Assembly: GCA_002068815.1 (NCBI GenBank)
Contig: MWAC01000319.1
Span: 1 to 7,593 of the forward strand
DNA from: Firmicutes bacterium ADurb.Bin467
Lineage (GTDB): Bacteria > Bacillota > Clostridia > Christensenellales > Aristaeellaceae
Direction: 5' to 3'
Length of the DNA: 7,593 nt
A program made the translations under genes and the position numbers. Shown here in pieces: positions 7,201 to 7,593 of this stretch. Positions within the stretch are counted from its first letter, which is position 1; the number at the start of each line of letters is the position of its first letter. The notes under the pieces are model-generated. The model saw only the letters and a program-made list of their open reading frames with translations. It made no database searches and was not told the origin of the DNA.

Positions 7201-7593
7201 ACATGGCCGCGCTCGACGAGCGCGCGGAGGCCGGCGCGGAGCGCGCGGCGTTTCTCGGCCACGGCGGCGCGATGCGCCCGGACGGGCTGTTCGAGCGCCG
7301 CGGCGGCGGGGGAGGCTGGGCGCTGAAGGTGAAGCTCGCGATCAAGCCCGGCGAGGAGAAAACGCTCTCGTTTGCGATCGGCCACGCGCTCGACCGCGCC
7401 GCCGCGCTCTCGGCGGTCGAGCGGCTTCGGCAGAGCGCCAACCCGCTCGGCGCGGCGCGCGCGCTGTGGGACGAGCGGCTCGAAAAGCTCAGGATCCGGA
7501 CGCCGGACGCGGCGCTCAACCGGTTGATCTCGACGCTTCCGAAGCAGGTGCTCGACAGCCGCATGCGCGCGCGCGCGGGGCTCTATCAGGCCG
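1272..7593 (+). CDS. Cyclic beta-1,2-glucan synthase (NdvB/Cgs type), 3' end cut by window
   Basis: An open frame of 2107 codons plus one base, without internal stop or frameshift, running off the right edge. Cyclic beta-1,2-glucan synthases polymerise glucose from UDP-glucose at the membrane, cyclise the chain and trim it by phosphorolysis. Residues 1-370 match the family's soluble N-terminal part (LDW at 267-269, DPDGTYPRMD at 286-295, WWLYDDG near 340). Two membrane helices follow (about 375-393 and 397-416), then the GT84 glycosyltransferase: D581-A-D583 nucleotide-sugar motif, SHDLIEG 689-695, RxxRW at 722-726 within RWTRGDWQ. Four more hydrophobic segments lie at about 758-773, 777-795, 857-872 and 874-893. 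The middle cyclisation domain (glycoamylase-like, GH189 type) has LPPDN 935-939, RRTSPTN 950-956, GHLYNWYD 997-1004, VDSGNL 1019-1024, GTMFEYLMP 1128-1136, PWGVSES 1169-1175 and AHHQGMM 1264-1270. GH94-type beta-sandwich regions follow from about 1345, with GISGDFPI 1649-1656, FFNGYGGF 1794-1801 and NSRECRLTP from 1843. The frame ends at GLYQA, just before the expected GGAxGFRDQLQD catalytic region; several hundred residues are probably missing. Confidence 0.93.
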   Translation, partial: MNGLGRLSRALNALRSERGMYAGAERDDRSLTRHMRSLAVELRVDGRAPLVCPAFLPRELQALSKEAGEVLTQSACPTPVLERLHQDARIMEACAAQARLDGGVRLPAVGREPRILKIMREIASLGDTHLNADRLMLALASFDDVQALTMAEIWAAPTALRRALAEAFCLNARSVIERGRERSEAERFVDTQGRGAGRYPDTSAFYERALKLTVEQEIPELRARLEGQIARMGESGEKLIRLEHEAQALLSMRLDNLVSAKRMIDALDWQKCFRELSRTEAELMGDPDGTYPRMDDESRSTVRAQVSLFSQRLKIGEQTVAHQAVAAAKEFPAGDPRSTVCWWLYDDGGRQALVGRLGIRGSVPKLVPDPKGHKLISAIITLAVLLFIGYALLTKSFTTFMLGIPLAWGAAMMVVGRIAPHVVRPHRLLKLEIERLERDQAALVVMPALLSSTGRARELLDGLEALGCLDTDENVQYLLLGDFRDADTAGEPADREILEVCRARVREMNRRAGREKYLYLHRNRTFYAPDRRFMGHERKRGALMELNRLLLGISGAESAFQAEGAACEQLSGRYGLVVTIDADTRMIPGTVRALVGAMLHPLNRPRTLNGVRRGFAILQPNMELAASASTNQFIRLFAGTGGVDAYPVSVSNLYQDFSGSGSFAGKGIYDVRAFMDALEGTLPDGRILSHDLIEGEYARAAFVSDISLYDGFPETFSAYLKRLNRWTRGDWQILPYLFKRGLSGLSRLKIFDNLIRSLIQPSLMGLLLQAMWFNVRTAFALGVLYAFLTPILHLFTARSLSWRRAVVGLAALPATSGALMDAVLRTIFRLAFSKKHMLEWVTSADAAAGGTRVGTACRVGAILCIPGLFSPAWVPPALSLAALFLLAPGLIADMQTTSTDARGSLTVRQIGALSELARDTWRFFEKYVTERENWLPPDNVQIDPAVGSARRTSPTNVGLYLLSCLSARALGFLRDREMLSRVRDTMDSVEKLDKWNGHLYNWYDIDSLRPLKPRYVSAVDSGNLAACLMTLAAAIESLDRELTDRLRTLAAGMDFLALYDPSRKLFVIGADVENGRLSASHYDLLASESRILSYVAMMLGQVSVSHWKKLARPSVRLEHGQALVSWSGTMFEYLMPEIFMRSRDGTLLSESNRAVAQMQARLGALRGRPWGVSESGYYAFDLHLNYQYRAFGLRELALGGGVRQCVVAPYASVLALATVPGKVADNVLRMRELGWAGECGLYEAADYAASRRGEDPKLVKSYMAHHQGMMLSALANALSADAITNLFERIPEARALSLLLEEKPSARVRLRRRQEQLLPDASRRPEERTFRFGRVENRLVDQHILAGAGARAILTARGQAFLSRNGVLANRFFGDLIEDGAGIAVYVRDPASGRLVPVAEDASVRFDAGFAQFASAMNDVDIKLTATVSPEDGTLIQRVSLWNRADANRALELTQAFPVALCYQADCYAHPAFQNLFVTSERPGQNVLLFTRRAGGPGGSPYALAAMLFGARVEGWETDYGKLVSRAGEMEGGLGGTLGNTLNPCSAIRAKVQLEPGEKREVHFAVGLVEPSEVKRWVDRNASDAAPERARQLAYTQSRAMLGFVGLNAESHHLLARASAFLIDPRLSARAKRPGTGIDVRRQDLWALGISGDFPILAVSIGERAQLSAARDAVRAHEFYRTVGLCLDLVLINDYGNDYEQPVRDALKDMIACSHLREQVGVPGGVHVLDSQQISSEQRAQMQRVAAVFIDGGAGAGFWSQLRAILGALEFGGRAAYRPLEPRGFKLKPVKREFFNGYGGFSDEGYAIDAAEPTPSAWSNVLARDGFGALITERGGGFLFGDNSRECRLTPFRNDPLVEGWGFMLYLADEKRGAYLRLLPGDRPITPFRATHGLEKTRFESGAEGLEFSTTAFAHPDEAALGLLCAFKNSGSKPAEYAVTLFVDWLMGVDARDAQFVRAWTEGEVCLASGAAPGVGYMAALDERAEAGAERAAFLGHGGAMRPDGLFERRGGGGGWALKVKLAIKPGEEKTLSFAIGHALDRAAALSAVERLRQSANPLGAARALWDERLEKLRIRTPDAALNRLISTLPKQVLDSRMRARAGLYQA

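Noticed and set aside
1659..7385. Very long open frames on the minus strand opposite the glucan synthase gene (about 660 and 1240 codons).
   Set aside because: They are Arg/Ala/Glu/His-rich, low-complexity translations lacking recognisable motifs, as expected opposite a GC-rich gene where antisense stop codons are rare. The plus-strand frame matches a known family along its whole length.
7565..7577. Alternating GC run near the right edge, and a five-glycine run encoded at 7302-7316.
   Set aside because: Both lie in frame inside the synthase and fit GC-rich codon use; no evidence of a separate function or a repeat array.

Overview
The window comes from a GC-rich bacterium; the coding parts look roughly two-thirds G+C by eye, while the gaps between genes are much richer in A+T. 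Strong AGGAGG/GGAGGT ribosome binding sites, a perfect TATAAT -10 box and the protein types point to a Gram-positive-type lineage, most likely a GC-rich member of the Clostridia. That placement is an inference; no rRNA or marker gene is present.

Layout: (1) positions 1-60, minus strand, hold the first 20 codons of a gene running off the left edge, probably glucose-6-phosphate isomerase. (2) Positions 61-282 are a divergent control region. It has a good sigma-A-type promoter reading left, a weaker candidate with an extended -10 reading right, and a strong Shine-Dalgarno that fixes the start of the next gene. (3) Positions 283-1218, plus strand, encode a complete DUF3810-type membrane protein with an HExxH zinc-peptidase motif. 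(4) Positions 1219-1271 are a short spacer carrying a perfect 10-bp inverted repeat that touches the ribosome binding site of the next gene. (5) Positions 1272-7593, plus strand, are one uninterrupted reading frame of at least 2107 codons. It encodes a cyclic beta-1,2-glucan synthase (NdvB/Cgs type) and is cut by the right edge before the catalytic core of its C-terminal phosphorylase domain.

How the genes may work together: the synthase would build beta-1,2-glucan from a sugar nucleotide at the inner membrane face, cyclise it with its middle domain and trim it with its GH94 domain. The DUF3810 membrane protein lies on the same strand 53 bases upstream, with no clear promoter or terminator between them, so the two are probably co-transcribed. 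A functional link between a predicted membrane metallopeptidase and glucan synthesis is the most interesting hypothesis here, but the sequence alone does not prove it. No RNA gene, mobile element or CRISPR array was seen.
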